From assembly GCA_007126375.1 (NCBI GenBank), contig SLBI01000060.1, positions 1-42,632 of the forward strand: a stretch of DNA of 42,632 bases. The letters run 5' to 3'. Shown piece after piece: positions 18,537-27,974 of this stretch. This DNA is from Paracoccaceae bacterium (GTDB taxonomy: Bacteria; Pseudomonadota; Alphaproteobacteria; Rhodobacterales; Rhodobacteraceae). The stretch's first letter is position 1. The number at the start of each line of letters is the position of its first letter. The position numbers and the translations under genes were made by a program. The notes beneath the pieces are model-generated. The model was not told where the DNA came from. It made no database searches and was given only the letters and a program-made list of their open reading frames with translations.

Positions 18537-19613
18537 TCAGCGGCCCTCGTCCTTCGCTTCGCTGCCGGCCCAGCGCGCCGCCGTGCGGGCAATCAGCGGC
18601 GCGAAAGGCAGGATCAGGAAGATCCGCACCAGGTGAAAGGCCGTTACGACGGCAACGCCGTCCTGGAGGATCTTCGCCGTCAGCGCCATTTCGGTGACGC
18701 TGCCTGGCGCGGTGGCGAGGATCAGCACTTGCCAGGAGAGCCCGGTGAAGGGCAGCAGCGCCAGCCCGAGGGCGGCACAGAGCAGCATCATCAGCGCGGT
18801 GCAGATCAGAGCCGCCGGAATGAAGCTCTGCGACTCGCGCAGCAGGGTGCGATCGAACACTGCGCCCAGCCAGACGCCCAGAAAGAGCTGCGCCAGAACC
18901 AGCAGCGGAAACGGCAGCGCGGTGACCGGCAGGCTCAGCGCCGCTGCCCCGGCCGCCCCGGCCAGCGCACCGACGAAGAAGGGATTGGTCAGCCCTACTC
19001 GCCGTGCCGCAAACCCGGCGAGGGCCGCGCAACCCACCAGCAACAGCGCGCCGCCGGCGGTCCACGGCGTCGTGCGCAACACCTCCGAGGGGTCGCGGAC
19101 CGAGCCGTCGAGCGCCACCAGCAGCGGCGGGATGATCAGGATCAGCGCGACGATCCGCAGGGTCTGGCCCAGCACCACGCTGCCCGGCGGAACCCCGTAG
19201 CGGCGGGCGAGATTGGCTGCCTCGACAGGTCCCATCGGCACCGAGGCGAGTACCGCATGAAGCATGCCGATGCCCGAAAGGCGCACCAGCAGAACCGCGA
19301 CGGCGAAGCCCGCCGCCACCGTCAGCACTGCCGCCGCAACCATCGGCACAAGCAGCGTCGAAAATGCCGCCACCGCCTCGGGCGTGAAGGCGAGACCGAC
19401 CGAGGCGGCAATCAGCACCTGCCCGATCGGTCGCGTTACCGGCGGCACCGAAACCGGCCGATCCGACAACCGCAGGGCGGTGGCGAACAGCATGGCCCCG
19501 ATCAGCCAGGGCAGCGGCACATGCAGCCAGTCGCCCACGGCGCCACAGAGCAGCGCGCCGCCATAGACCAGCGCCCAGTGGCCGAGGCGATCGAACCCCG
19601 GTGCCGTCATCAT
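18537..19613 (-). CDS. AbrB-type integral membrane protein (former 'ammonia monooxygenase' family)
   Basis: 358 residues, about ten hydrophobic helices in two repeated halves. Conserved features include HVPLPWLIGAML, the P-GPVEAANLARRYG turn and the closing TAPGSVTEMALTAKIL segment. These match the AbrB duplication family (often mis-named ammonia monooxygenase). Transport substrate unknown. A small inverted repeat (CGGTCG-TTT-CGACCG, 19621-19635) lies immediately upstream of its Shine-Dalgarno AGAGGGA. Confidence 0.88.
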   Translation of the reverse strand: MMTAPGFDRLGHWALVYGGALLCGAVGDWLHVPLPWLIGAMLFATALRLSDRPVSVPPVTRPIGQVLIAASVGLAFTPEAVAAFSTLLVPMVAAAVLTVAAGFAVAVLLVRLSGIGMLHAVLASVPMGPVEAANLARRYGVPPGSVVLGQTLRIVALILIIPPLLVALDGSVRDPSEVLRTTPWTAGGALLLVGCAALAGFAARRVGLTNPFFVGALAGAAGAAALSLPVTALPFPLLVLAQLFLGVWLGAVFDRTLLRESQSFIPAALICTALMMLLCAALGLALLPFTGLSWQVLILATAPGSVTEMALTAKILQDGVAVVTAFHLVRIFLILPFAPLIARTAARWAGSEAKDEGR

Positions 19614-19711
19614 TCCCTCTCGGTCGTTTCGACCGGATTGCTACGCCTGCGATGCGGGAATGACCAGAGGCACGGAAAAAAACGGTCTTCCTCCGGGCGA
19701 TCCGAAGCGGC

Positions 19712-19725
19712 GTCGGCCGGCCGAC
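19712..19725. repeat. 14-bp perfect palindrome after ubiK
   Basis: GTCGGCCGGCCGAC is fully palindromic and sits directly after the ubiK stop on the minus strand. It could form the base of a terminator or be a protein site; there is no T-run. Confidence 0.35.
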
Positions 19726-19986
19726 TCAGCCGGGCGTGCTGCCCGGCCCGGCCTTTTCCAGCGCGTCGATCCGGGCCTTGAGCGCCTCGTTCTCCTCGCG
19801 CGCCTTCCGCGCCATGGCGCTGACCGCGTCGAACTCCTCGCGGGTGACGAAATCGCGCTCGGCCAGCCAACGGTCGATCATCGAGCGAAACGCCGTCTCC
19901 GCCTCCTCGCGCGCACCCTGGGCGACGCCCATCGCATTGGTCGCGAGCTGGGCGAGATCGTCGAGAAACTTGTTGCGGCTCTGCAT
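19726..19986 (-). CDS. ubiK: Ubiquinone biosynthesis accessory factor UbiK (BMFP domain)
   Basis: 86 residues with the YqiC/BMFP layout. The N-terminal [13 protein letters not shown] amphipathic region is followed by a linker with [23 protein letters not shown] and a long C-terminal coiled coil (about 55-78, [16 protein letters not shown]). UbiK forms a complex with UbiJ to aid aerobic ubiquinone synthesis. It is divergent from lgt. Confidence 0.92.
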   Translation of the reverse strand: MQSRNKFLDDLAQLATNAMGVAQGAREEAETAFRSMIDRWLAERDFVTREEFDAVSAMARKAREENEALKARIDALEKAGPGSTPG

Positions 19987-20078
19987 CGCGTCCTCCGGGG
20001 CCTGACGCTTCGCATATGGCCCGCCCTGCGGGGGAGGACAAGGTTGACTTCGCCGCAGCCGCGCGGGACAGGGGCGTC

Positions 20079-20963
20079 ATGCTGGCCGCGCTCCCCTTTC
20101 CGGACATCTCGCCCGAGCTTTTCGCGGTGGAGATCGGCGGCTTCCGCTTCGCGCTTCGCTGGTATGCGCTGGCCTATATCGGCGGCTTCCTGATTGCCTG
20201 GGCGAGCGTGGTCGCGGTTATGAAACGGCCCGGCCTTTGGCCGGGCGCAGAAGCGCCGATGCAGCCTGTGCAGGTGGAGGGTCTGCTGGCCTGGGTGGTC
20301 ATCGGCGTGATACTCGGCGGGCGCTTCGGCTTCGTGCTGTTCTACCAGCCGGGTCATTATCTCGCCAATCCGGGGCAGATCCTCGCGGTCTGGCAGGGCG
20401 GCATGTCATTTCATGGCGGGCTGATCGGGGCGGCGACGGGCGGCTGGCTCTTTGCGCTTCGCCATGGCATCGCCCGGCTGTCGCTGGCCGATGCCATGGC
20501 GCTGGCGACCCCACCGGGGCTGCTGCTCGGCCGGCTGGCCAATTTCGTCAATGCCGAACTCTGGGGGCGGCCGACGACGCTGCCCTGGGGCGTGGTCTTT
20601 CCCGGTGCCGCGGCGCAGGACTGCCCGGGCGTGATGGCCGGGGCCTGCGCGCGCCATCCCACGCAACTCTACGAGGCGGGGCTGGAGGGGCTGCTGCTGG
20701 CCGCCGCACTTTGGTGGCTGGTGCTGCGGCGCGGTGCGCTGCTGCAGCCCGGGCTGGTTGCCGGGGTATTCTTCGCCGGCTACGGTGCGGCCCGGTTCCT
20801 GGTCGAGATCTGGCGCGAGGCGGATGCCCAGTTCATGACCCCCGACAATCCCCTCGGCCATGTGCTGCGGCTGGGCGAGGTCGGGCTGCAGATGGGGCAG
20901 CTTCTGTCGCTGCCGATGATCCTGCTGGGGGTGGTGCTGATGTGGCGGGCCAGGCGCCGGTGA
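20079..20963 (+). CDS. lgt: Prolipoprotein diacylglyceryl transferase
   Basis: 294 residues, seven predicted helices. The Lgt signature is clear: [11 protein letters not shown], the [10 protein letters not shown] loop, [10 protein letters not shown] with essential His, [28 protein letters not shown] and [11 protein letters not shown]. It transfers the diacylglyceryl group from phosphatidylglycerol to lipobox cysteines, the first step for the lipoproteins encoded nearby (CAP, YkuD, MlaA). The start at 20079 begins the conserved N-terminus; an ATG at 20016 would add 21 residues. The stop overlaps the next GTG start (GTGA). Confidence 0.96.
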   Translation: MLAALPFPDISPELFAVEIGGFRFALRWYALAYIGGFLIAWASVVAVMKRPGLWPGAEAPMQPVQVEGLLAWVVIGVILGGRFGFVLFYQPGHYLANPGQILAVWQGGMSFHGGLIGAATGGWLFALRHGIARLSLADAMALATPPGLLLGRLANFVNAELWGRPTTLPWGVVFPGAAAQDCPGVMAGACARHPTQLYEAGLEGLLLAAALWWLVLRRGALLQPGLVAGVFFAGYGAARFLVEIWREADAQFMTPDNPLGHVLRLGEVGLQMGQLLSLPMILLGVVLMWRARRR

Positions 20964-22039
20964 CACCGCTTGCGCGCCGGCTCGTCAGGCAGATCGCCGC
21001 CACCGGGCCGATGACCGTGGCGGATTACATGGCGGCCTGCCTGATGGACCCCGAGCACGGATATTACACTACGCACGAGCCCTTCGGCACGGCCGGCGAT
21101 TTCACCACCGCGCCCGAGATCAGCCAGATGTTCGGCGAGCTTCTGGGCCTCTGCCTCGCCCAGGCCTGGATCGATCAGGGTGCACCGGGACGGATCGTTC
21201 TGGCGGAACTGGGCCCCGGGCGCGGGACGCTGATGGCGGATCTCCTGCGCGCCGCGGGGCAGGCGGCGCCGGGCTTTGTGGCGGCCGCGGAGATCCATCT
21301 GATCGAGGCCTCGGCGCGGCTGCGCCGGCTGCAGGCCGAACGGCTGGCCCCGCATGCGCCGCAGTGGCACCACACGGTGCAGGACCTGCCCGCGGCACCG
21401 TTGTATCTGATCGCCAACGAGTTCTTCGATGCACTGCCGGTCCGCCAGTTCCTGCGCGCCGGGGATGGCTGGGCCGAGCGGGTGGTGGGCGTGGCCGGGG
21501 ACCCGGCACGGCTGGCGTTCGGTCGTGCCCCGCCGGTGCCGCTGGCCGTGCTGGCGCACCGGCTGGCCGATACGGCCGAGGGGGATCTGGTGGAGATCTG
21601 CCCGGCCGCGCCGGCGATCGCGGCCGGCATCGCCGCCCGCATCGCACGGCACGGCGGCGCGGCGGTGCTGGTCGACTACGGCGGCTGGCACAGCCTTGGT
21701 GACACACTTCAGGCGCTGCGCGGTCATGCGCCCGAGGATCCGCTGGCGCATCCGGGCGCGGCGGATCTGACCGCGCATGTCGATTTCGAGCCCCTGTCCC
21801 GGGCTGCGCAGGCCGCCGGGGCGGCGGTGGCGGGGCCGCTGGCACAGGGCGATCTTCTCGAACGCCTCGGGATCGGGGCACGGGCCGCCCGGCTTGCGCA
21901 AGGGTTGGCCGGCGATCGTCTCGATGCCCATCGCGCCGCCCATCGGCGCTTGACCCATCCGCAGGAAATGGGGACGCTGTTCCGCATGCTCGCGATCCAT
22001 GCGCCAGATCGCCCCCCTCCGCCCGGTTTCGCCTCATGA
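20960..22039 (+). CDS. MidA/NDUFAF7-type class I SAM-dependent methyltransferase
   Basis: 359 residues, starting GTG within the lgt stop (GTGA overlap). Motifs are [21 protein letters not shown], the [17 protein letters not shown] segment, SAM loop [16 protein letters not shown], and [20 protein letters not shown]7/MidA homologues methylate an arginine of the complex I subunit NDUFS2 in mitochondria; the bacterial target is not established. The C-terminal [12 protein letters not shown] completes the family pattern. It overlaps pgeF by four bases. Confidence 0.94.
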   Translation: MTPLARRLVRQIAATGPMTVADYMAACLMDPEHGYYTTHEPFGTAGDFTTAPEISQMFGELLGLCLAQAWIDQGAPGRIVLAELGPGRGTLMADLLRAAGQAAPGFVAAAEIHLIEASARLRRLQAERLAPHAPQWHHTVQDLPAAPLYLIANEFFDALPVRQFLRAGDGWAERVVGVAGDPARLAFGRAPPVPLAVLAHRLADTAEGDLVEICPAAPAIAAGIAARIARHGGAAVLVDYGGWHSLGDTLQALRGHAPEDPLAHPGAADLTAHVDFEPLSRAAQAAGAAVAGPLAQGDLLERLGIGARAARLAQGLAGDRLDAHRAAHRRLTHPQEMGTLFRMLAIHAPDRPPPPGFAS

Positions 22040-22800
22040 CCGCGCCGCTTCTGGAAATCCTCACCGCCCCGGCGCTGTCCCCTCTGCGCCACGGTTTCTT
22101 TACCCGCAAGGGCGGGGCCTCGTCAGGGGTGTTCCGCGGGCTGAACTGTGCGCCGGGTTCGTCCGATCAGGCCGAGGCAGTCAGCATCAACCGCGCGCGC
22201 GTGGCCGATGCGCTTGGGCTCACCCCCGACCGGCTGGTCTCGGTGCATCAGGTGCATTCGGCTGCGGTGGTGACGGTTACCGGCCCGCTGGCCGAACGGC
22301 CGCATGCGGATGCAATGGTGACGGCGACACCGGGACTCGCGCTGACGGTGCTGACGGCGGACTGCCAGCCCGTGCTTCTGGCCGATGCGCGCGCCGGCGT
22401 GATCGGTGTGGCTCACGCCGGCTGGCGCGGAGCGCTCGCCGGCGTTCTCGAGGCGACGGTGGCGGCGATGACCGCGCTGGGCGCCGATGCGGGGCGAATC
22501 GTGGCGGTGATCGGGCCGACGATCAGCCAGCGCGCCTATGAGGTGGGGCCCGAACTCCTTGACGCCTTCACCGCCGAGGACGCCGCGAACACCCGCTTCT
22601 TTGCTGCCGGTCGCGGCGACCGGATGCAGTTCGACCTGCCGTCCTTCGGCCTTGCGCGGTTGCGGGCCGCGGGCGTGGGACATGCCGAATGGACGCGACA
22701 CTGCACTTATTCGCAACCGGAGCTGTTCTTCTCCTACCGCCGTGCCACGCATGACGGTGCGGCCGACTACGGGCGGCTCATCTCGGCCATCCGGCTCTAG
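22036..22800 (+). CDS. pgeF: PgeF/YfiH purine-nucleoside/peptidoglycan editing protein (laccase domain)
   Basis: 254 residues. The copper/zinc-binding laccase-domain motifs are HGFFTRKGGASSG, VSVHQVHSAAVV, TADCQPVLL, VAHAGWRGALAG, and the final HCTYSQPELFFSYRR. YfiH/PgeF edits peptidoglycan precursors carrying wrong first amino acids; related proteins cleave purine nucleosides. Its start overlaps the methyltransferase stop (ATGA). It is the third and last coupled gene of the lgt operon. Confidence 0.95.
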   Translation: MTAPLLEILTAPALSPLRHGFFTRKGGASSGVFRGLNCAPGSSDQAEAVSINRARVADALGLTPDRLVSVHQVHSAAVVTVTGPLAERPHADAMVTATPGLALTVLTADCQPVLLADARAGVIGVAHAGWRGALAGVLEATVAAMTALGADAGRIVAVIGPTISQRAYEVGPELLDAFTAEDAANTRFFAAGRGDRMQFDLPSFGLARLRAAGVGHAEWTRHCTYSQPELFFSYRRATHDGAADYGRLISAIRL

Positions 22801-23083
22801 CGGGCTGCCGAAGGGCCGCAGTGCCGCCGGTGTGGCGGGCGGTGCCTTCCGCCGACTCCGGGCAACCCGTTGCACAGGGCGGGTGGCGCAGGCCGGGCCG
22901 GGCTTCCGGGCTGGACAGAGAGGATTTCCCGCCACGCCGCTGCCGATCGGACCGGAAGCGAGGCCCTTCAGTAGCCGGCCAGGCGCCGGAACTGCCGCGC
23001 CCGTGCCGCAACCGGGCCGCATTCACAGGACAGTCTGTTTGCGATTCGGGGACAACACCCCGGCAGAGCGAAAGGACTGCGCC

Positions 23084-23215
23084 ATGGCACCCGATACCTC
23101 CCCCCGCCCGCGGCGCTGGATCGCCGGGCTGATCGCCGAAGCCGCCGCCTGCTCGGTGGTGTTGCCATGGGAACGTCGGCGTCGTTGCCCGGCTGCCCGG
23201 TCATCGCGCGCCTGA
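23084..23215 (+). CDS. Small basic hypothetical protein
   Basis: 43 residues starting MAPDTSPRPRRWIAGLIAEA, with a Trp/basic N-terminus, an Ala-rich helix and a VVLPWERRRR tail. GAAAGGA sits nine bases upstream of the ATG. The shape (RRWI ... PW-R) resembles short unnamed proteins I associate with this family of bacteria, but I cannot name it. The preceding 283 bases (22801-23083) after pgeF contain no other gene that I can support. Confidence 0.5.
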   Translation: MAPDTSPRPRRWIAGLIAEAAACSVVLPWERRRRCPAARSSRA

Positions 23216-23259
23216 GGCAGCATACCACACCACCTGCGGGCCCGACCGCTGCCCGGTCA

Positions 23260-23302
23260 CGCCCCTCGCGCACCCCCCATCCCAACCCATGCGCGAGGGG
23301 TG
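23260..23302. terminator. Long inverted repeat between small ORF and FecR-domain gene
   Basis: CCCCTCGCGCA (23262-23272) and TGCGCGAGGGG (23290-23300) form an 11-bp perfect stem around a 17-nt loop, extendable by a G-T and a C-G pair. It sits between convergent genes, fitting a shared transcription stop, although no T-run follows on either side. Confidence 0.5.
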
Positions 23303-23342
23303 CTGCGCCGTAAGGCCGGTTCCTGCGTGCCTGCGACGGGGC

Positions 23343-24323
23343 TCAGGGCAGGAGGCTGAAGCACTCGGAACTGAATCCCAGTTCGGTCTCGTAGAAATCG
23401 AAGCCGAAATCGGCGATCGGGAAATCCCCGAGGAAATCGAATATCTCCTCGCAGGATCGTCCGGTGACCGGGGGCAAGCCGCCGCCCTCGTCATCGTCAA
23501 TGATCGGGTCCTCGCCGGGCCCGGGGCCGAACGGTGCGACCGGCACCCGGCGCAGCAGCAGATCCGAGGTGAAGGAGCGGTCGAACACGCCGGTATCCGG
23601 CTCGCGCCCACCCGAGGAGAGGGGCTGGCGGTCGGGCGGGGCCTGACGGGCGAGGCCGGAGCCAACGCCGCCGCGATTGCGCGGTTCCGGCGGCACGCCG
23701 TCCAACTGCTCCAGCAGCGAGGCAAGGAAAACAGGATTCACCCGCCCCTGATACCCGGCTTCGGTCAGAACGCCGCCACGGCGGCTGGTGCAGTGCTGCC
23801 TTCCGGCGGCGGTCAGGCAAAGCCGCTCGCCGGCGATGAGCACCGCGGTTGTGCTGCCGGCGCGGTGCAGCACCAGAACCGAACTGCCGCGGATGCCCAG
23901 CGTCGCGCTGGGCGTGGCGATGGTGGCGTCCCGGTCGCGGCTGGTCTGCCCGCCGATGAAGCGGAGCGCGCCGGTGGCAAGGCCGACTCCCATCTCGCCA
24001 CTCCGCCGGTCGGGGTCGTAGACGAACCGGTCCAGCGTCAGTCGGGTGTCCGGAGCCAGCGACAGGGTGGACTGGTCGAGGAACAGAAGCTGCGCCCGCC
24101 CTGCCGGGCCGGTCTCCACCACCTCGTTCGACACGACCGACGTGCGCAGCGACAGCGGGCGCCGTGCGCCACCGGGGGGCGTGCCGGTCAGTTGCGGCGC
24201 GACGGAGGCGACGGTGCCGATCTCCTGCGCCGTTGCGGGGAGCGCGGTCAGCAGGGAGAGCGCCCCGAGCAGCACGGTTGCGAAGGCGAAGGGGCGGGGG
24301 CGGGACATTGCGCGGCAGATCAT
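23343..24323 (-). CDS. FecR-domain secreted protein
   Basis: 326 residues. A signal peptide (FAFATVLLGALSLLTALPATAQ) is followed by a FecR-like domain: VVSNEVVETGPAGRAQLLFLDQSTLSLAPDT, FVYDP, ATPSATLGIRGSSVLV. The C-terminal half is low-complexity and acidic, ending in a Phe/Asp-rich tail with two Cys. This type of FecR protein is periplasmic and not a sigma-factor partner. The start at 24323 has GGAG eight bases upstream and lies 2 bp after the stop of the broken TPR/beta-barrel gene, so they form one operon. Confidence 0.88.
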   Translation of the reverse strand: MICRAMSRPRPFAFATVLLGALSLLTALPATAQEIGTVASVAPQLTGTPPGGARRPLSLRTSVVSNEVVETGPAGRAQLLFLDQSTLSLAPDTRLTLDRFVYDPDRRSGEMGVGLATGALRFIGGQTSRDRDATIATPSATLGIRGSSVLVLHRAGSTTAVLIAGERLCLTAAGRQHCTSRRGGVLTEAGYQGRVNPVFLASLLEQLDGVPPEPRNRGGVGSGLARQAPPDRQPLSSGGREPDTGVFDRSFTSDLLLRRVPVAPFGPGPGEDPIIDDDEGGGLPPVTGRSCEEIFDFLGDFPIADFGFDFYETELGFSSECFSLLP

Positions 24324-24325
24324 GC

Positions 24326-25561
24326 TCAGAACTCCATCCCGATCTCCAGCGCGCCCAGCGTGCGCCGGCGTTCGCGCGAAGGAACGTCCGAATGCCACCG
24401 CAGGTTGCGGCCACCGACGGCGACGAAGACGTCGCGTGTGACAAAGGCGCGCACCGTGATCCCGGCGCTGTCGCGCCGCTCGGTCAGGCCGCTGCCGTCG
24501 CGCCAGTCGATGCGATCCGATTGCAGATAGGCCGAGACCACCCAGTTGCGCGGCGCCGACAGCAAGTCGGGGCGGAACTCATGCGCCGCATCCAGCCGCA
24601 GCCCGGTCCAGCGCCGCGATCCGGCCGTTGAGTGACGCTCGTCGCGCAGCCGGCCGCTGAGGCGCAGCAGCGTATCGCGCGAGGGTCGCCAGGTGGCGCC
24701 CAGCGCGAGTTGTGCCTAGGTCAGGGTTACGCCGAGCTCGCGCGCCTCGACCCGGCCGTAGCGCAGATCGCCAAAGCTCGACCACTGAACCGAATGGGTG
24801 TTTCGCAGCTGCAACCCGGCGGCGAGGCCGCGGCGATCCTCGCCCAGCGGATCGCGCTCGCGCCGGATCTCGGCGTAGGGGCGCAGATGCGGACCATAGG
24901 CCGTGCCGTCCAGCGAGAACATCGGGCCGCTGCGCAGCACCAGGCCGATGGCATTGCCGCTGGAACTGGCCGAATAGCGCAGTGCCGAGCCGAGCAGATC
25001 GGTCTGCCAGACTGCCGGCGCGGCGGCGCCAAGATCGATCCGCCAGGTCAGCGCGAAGGATGCGGTGGTGCCGCGGGTGCCTTGCTCGCTCGTCAGCCCC
25101 GCTGACACCCGCCCGGTTATGCGCGAGGCACGCTCGGCCGCATCGGCCTGCGCAGCATAGGCTTCCAGCTCGGCCGCCCGCATCGGCGCCAGCGTGCCGG
25201 TGCCGCGCAGCAGGCCGAAGTGATACGAGGCGAGTTCGGTTGCGCCGAGCGCGTAATAGGCGATGGCGAGCTCGTAACGGGTTTCGGCATCGTCGGGGGT
25301 CTGCGCCAGCATGCGCTCGAGCGTCGAGACCGCGGCCTCGTAATCGCGGAGGGCAACCGACAGACGGGCATAGTCCAGCATCAGCGCCCGGTCGTCGGGA
25401 GTGCGCAGCAGCCGGGCGAACACCGCGTCGCGTTCGGCTTCGCTGGCGGCGGCAGCGGCGTTGGGAAGCACGGCGAGGACCAGCGCTGTCGCTGCGGCGA
25501 CACTCAGGCAGCACAGCGCGGCAACGGCGCGTCCGCACGCACCCTGCAGGTCGGTAGGCAT
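24326..25561 (-). pseudogene. TPR/beta-barrel outer-membrane protein interrupted by in-frame TAG
   Basis: The frame from 25561 encodes a signal-type N-terminus, then TPR-like helices (LMLDYARLSVALRDYEAAVSTLERML, DAETRYELAIAYYALGATELA), then alternating beta-barrel strands. At codon 282 (nt 24716-24718) a TAG stop interrupts ...LGVTLT-stop-AQLALGATW. The same frame continues open for 129 more codons with barrel-type strands, ending ALEIGMEF directly before the FecR start. The pattern on both sides is continuous, so one substitution (for example CAG to TAG) explains it. The start has GAGGAAGAGGG about seven bases upstream. It could also be a sequencing error or read-through. Confidence 0.8.
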
Positions 25562-25964
25562 CGCGCAGCCCTCTTCCTCGTTGGGTCCCTCACGTCGCGC
25601 GAGGCAGTCGCCGCCCCGCCTCCGCATCGTGTCATGTGCGGTATGGTCAGAAAAAAGGCGCCCCGGGACTGCGGCTGTCAAGCGTTCCCGTGCGGGCCGT
25701 GCAACCGCGCCGGAGCGTTGCGGCTTCACGGCCACGCATTCCGGGCCGCAGCGACCATGACGCGCGTGCCGGCTTTCGGGCCGCGGCCATCCTGCTGGTC
25801 CGTTGCTTAGGGGCGCATGCCGTCGCAGCGGCGCGAGGCAATCGGAAGCCTGGCCGAACCGGCGCGGGCATTTCGTGCCCCAAACGCGGTTTCCGGTCGC
25901 GTTGCCGCGGCTCGGCGCCGAGGCGCTTGCCCTGCCGCACGACCGGGCCCCGGGATCGCGTTCG
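25562..25964. other. Intergenic stretch with no recognisable gene
   Basis: About 400 bases separate the broken TPR gene from dctM. I see no open frame with ribosome-binding site and recognisable protein, no tRNA-like fold and no convincing terminator for dctM. It marks the border between the housekeeping part and the catabolic island. Confidence 0.5.
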
Positions 25965-27275
25965 CTACATGTAGCCCAGCAACTTCGGCAGGAACAACGC
26001 GAGGCCGGGCACTGCCGTCACCAACAGAAGCCGGGCAACGTCGGCGACGAGAAACGGTGTGATCCCGCGGTAGATCTGCATCAGCGTCAGATTGCCCGCC
26101 ACAGCATGCAACACGAAGACGTTGATGCCGATGGGCGGCGTGATCATGCCCACCTCCATGACCATCACCATGACGATGCCCCACCAGATCGGGTCCATCC
26201 CCAGCGAGCCGACGACCAGCGGATAGACGAAGGGCAGGGTGATCACCATCGCCGCCACGGTGTCGAAGATGGAGCCGAGGATGATGTACATCACCAGCAG
26301 CAGCCCGAGGATCATCCAGGGTTCCAGGCTCGCCGCCTCGACCCAGTTGACGATCACGTCCGGGGCGCGGGTGAAGGCCAGGAAACGGCCGAAGATGTTG
26401 GCGCCGATGACGATGACGAAGATCAGGCAGGTGTTGCCTGCGGTCTCCAGCAGGCTGTCCGCGAAGACGCGCCGCGTCAGGTTCCCCGAGGCCAGCGCGA
26501 AGCCGAAGGTCAGCGCCGCGCCGACCGCGGCGGCCTCGAGCACGGTGAAGACGCCGCCGTAGATGCCGAAGGAGACCGCCGCCACCACCAGGATCGAGCG
26601 CCAGCAGCGGGCAATGATGCGGCCGCGCTCGGCCCAGGCCAGCGACGGCCCGGCCGGGCCCTTGGCCGGGTCGCGGCGCACCACCACCTCGATCACCACG
26701 AGGTAGAAGATCACCGAGAGGATCCCGGGCACCAGCCCCGCGGCAAACAGTGCGAGCGGCGAGTTCTCTGTGAGCACGCCATAGAGCACCATGATCACCG
26801 AGGGCGGGATCAGGATGCCCAGCGTGCCACCCGCCGCGACGGCACCGGCGGCGAAGCCGCGCTCGTAGTTTCGCGCGGCCATCTCGGGCACCGCGATGCG
26901 AGCCATGGTGGCGGTGGTGGCGACCGACGATCCGCAGATCGCGCCGAACCCGGCGCAACCGCCGATGGTGGCGCCGGCCAGCCCGCCGGGCCGGTGGCCG
27001 ATCACCGCATAGGCGATACGGAACAATTCGGCCGACAACCCCGCGACATTGGCGAAGACGCCCATCAGCAGGAAGATCGCGATGACGGCGAGGCTTTCCG
27101 AGCCGATCGCCGAGACCGTCTCGGAGGCGACGATGACCAGCGCCCGCTCGAAGCCTATGAAATGCGCCACGCCGGCAGTGCCCACCAGCAGCATGGAGAT
27201 GCCGATCGGCACATGCAGCACGATCAGCGTGAACATCGCGCCAAGCCCGATCAGGGCGACGGTGAACCAGTCCAT
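25965..27275 (-). CDS. dctM: TRAP transporter large permease (DctM/SiaM type)
   Basis: 436 residues, about twelve hydrophobic helices. DctM landmarks: HVPIGISMLLVGTAG, GGCAGFGAICGSSVATTATM, AGGTLGILIPPSVIMVLYG, and the mirrored second half ending EVGMITPPIGINVFVL. It is the sodium-coupled membrane channel of a tripartite ATP-independent periplasmic transporter for organic acids. GAGGAA precedes the start. It lies 27 bp after dctQ, forming the operon dctP-dctQ-dctM. Confidence 0.96.
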   Translation of the reverse strand: MDWFTVALIGLGAMFTLIVLHVPIGISMLLVGTAGVAHFIGFERALVIVASETVSAIGSESLAVIAIFLLMGVFANVAGLSAELFRIAYAVIGHRPGGLAGATIGGCAGFGAICGSSVATTATMARIAVPEMAARNYERGFAAGAVAAGGTLGILIPPSVIMVLYGVLTENSPLALFAAGLVPGILSVIFYLVVIEVVVRRDPAKGPAGPSLAWAERGRIIARCWRSILVVAAVSFGIYGGVFTVLEAAAVGAALTFGFALASGNLTRRVFADSLLETAGNTCLIFVIVIGANIFGRFLAFTRAPDVIVNWVEAASLEPWMILGLLLVMYIILGSIFDTVAAMVITLPFVYPLVVGSLGMDPIWWGIVMVMVMEVGMITPPIGINVFVLHAVAGNLTLMQIYRGITPFLVADVARLLLVTAVPGLALFLPKLLGYM

Positions 27276-27302
27276 CAGCCGGGCTTCCTCATGCGCTGGG
27301 GT

Positions 27303-27890
27303 TCATCGGCGGCGCGCCCTGTCGCCATCGGCGACGGGGGCGAGATCCACATGTTCGGTGTTGCCTCCCAGATCCTCGACAAGGCGACGGCCGGTCAGAA
27401 GTTCGGCGATGCGGGCGACCACCACCCAGGCCTGCACCACGATCGAGGCGCAGATGATCGCCGTCGCCGTCCAGGCCCAGGGCGCAAGCATCATGTAGCC
27501 GGTCCGTGTTGTGCGCGCGCCGATGCCGTCGGTGCGCAGGATCAGCGCCCAGGCGATGATGACGAACCCCACCAGCACCAGCACTGCGCCGAAGAGGTTC
27601 AGCACCCGCTCCGCACGCGGCCCGGTGAAGGTGCCGAGGAAGGTGATGGTGATGTTGCGGTTCTTTAGCAGCCCGATGGGAAAGCAGGTGGCGATGAGAA
27701 CGGCGAAGATCACCTCGCCGAAATCGCGGAACCCGGGTATGCGCGGAAGCTGCGAATAGCGGGCCAGCCCGTCATACATCGTCATGATGCAGATCGCGAT
27801 CAGGAAGGTGAAGCCGACCAGCGCCAGCCAGCGCGTGACGCGGTTGAGCAGGTCGCGGGTGCGGCCGAGGATATCCAGCATGCTGCGCAT
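27303..27890 (-). CDS. dctQ: TRAP transporter small permease (DctQ type)
   Basis: 195 residues with four hydrophobic helices and the DctQ features TRWLALVGFTFLIAICIMTMYDGLARY, FGEVIFAVLIATCFPIGLLKNRNI, and VVVARIAELLTGR. The C-terminal tail is charged. No good Shine-Dalgarno is seen before either of the Met codons at 27890 and 27881, which fits expression tuned below that of the binding protein. It follows dctP after 84 bp containing a strong stem-loop. Confidence 0.93.
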   Translation of the reverse strand: MRSMLDILGRTRDLLNRVTRWLALVGFTFLIAICIMTMYDGLARYSQLPRIPGFRDFGEVIFAVLIATCFPIGLLKNRNITITFLGTFTGPRAERVLNLFGAVLVLVGFVIIAWALILRTDGIGARTTRTGYMMLAPWAWTATAIICASIVVQAWVVVARIAELLTGRRLVEDLGGNTEHVDLAPVADGDRARRR

Positions 27891-27912
27891 CCGGGTGGTT
27901 TGGCGGAAGGGG

Positions 27913-27936
27913 CCGCGCCGCCCGGAGGCGGCGCGG
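27913..27936 (-). terminator. Intercistronic stem-loop between dctP and dctQ
   Basis: On the minus strand: CCGCGCCGCC-TCCG-GGCGGCGCGG, a 10-bp perfect all-GC stem with a UCCG tetraloop, 39 bp after the dctP stop. It lacks a T-run. Position suggests partial termination or protection of the dctP message, giving more binding protein than permease. Confidence 0.7.
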
Positions 27937-27974
27937 CAAGCGGCGGTGCGACAGTGGCGGTCGCTGCGGCCGGC

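Noticed and set aside
20237..20959. Upstream extension of the methyltransferase frame through lgt
   Set aside because: Overlaps lgt in another frame; the GTG at 20960 overlapping the lgt stop fits the family N-terminus.
25647..25940. 97-codon minus-strand ORF in the gap before dctM
   Set aside because: Arg/Ala/Pro-rich with no motif or ribosome-binding site; likely a chance frame in GC-rich DNA.
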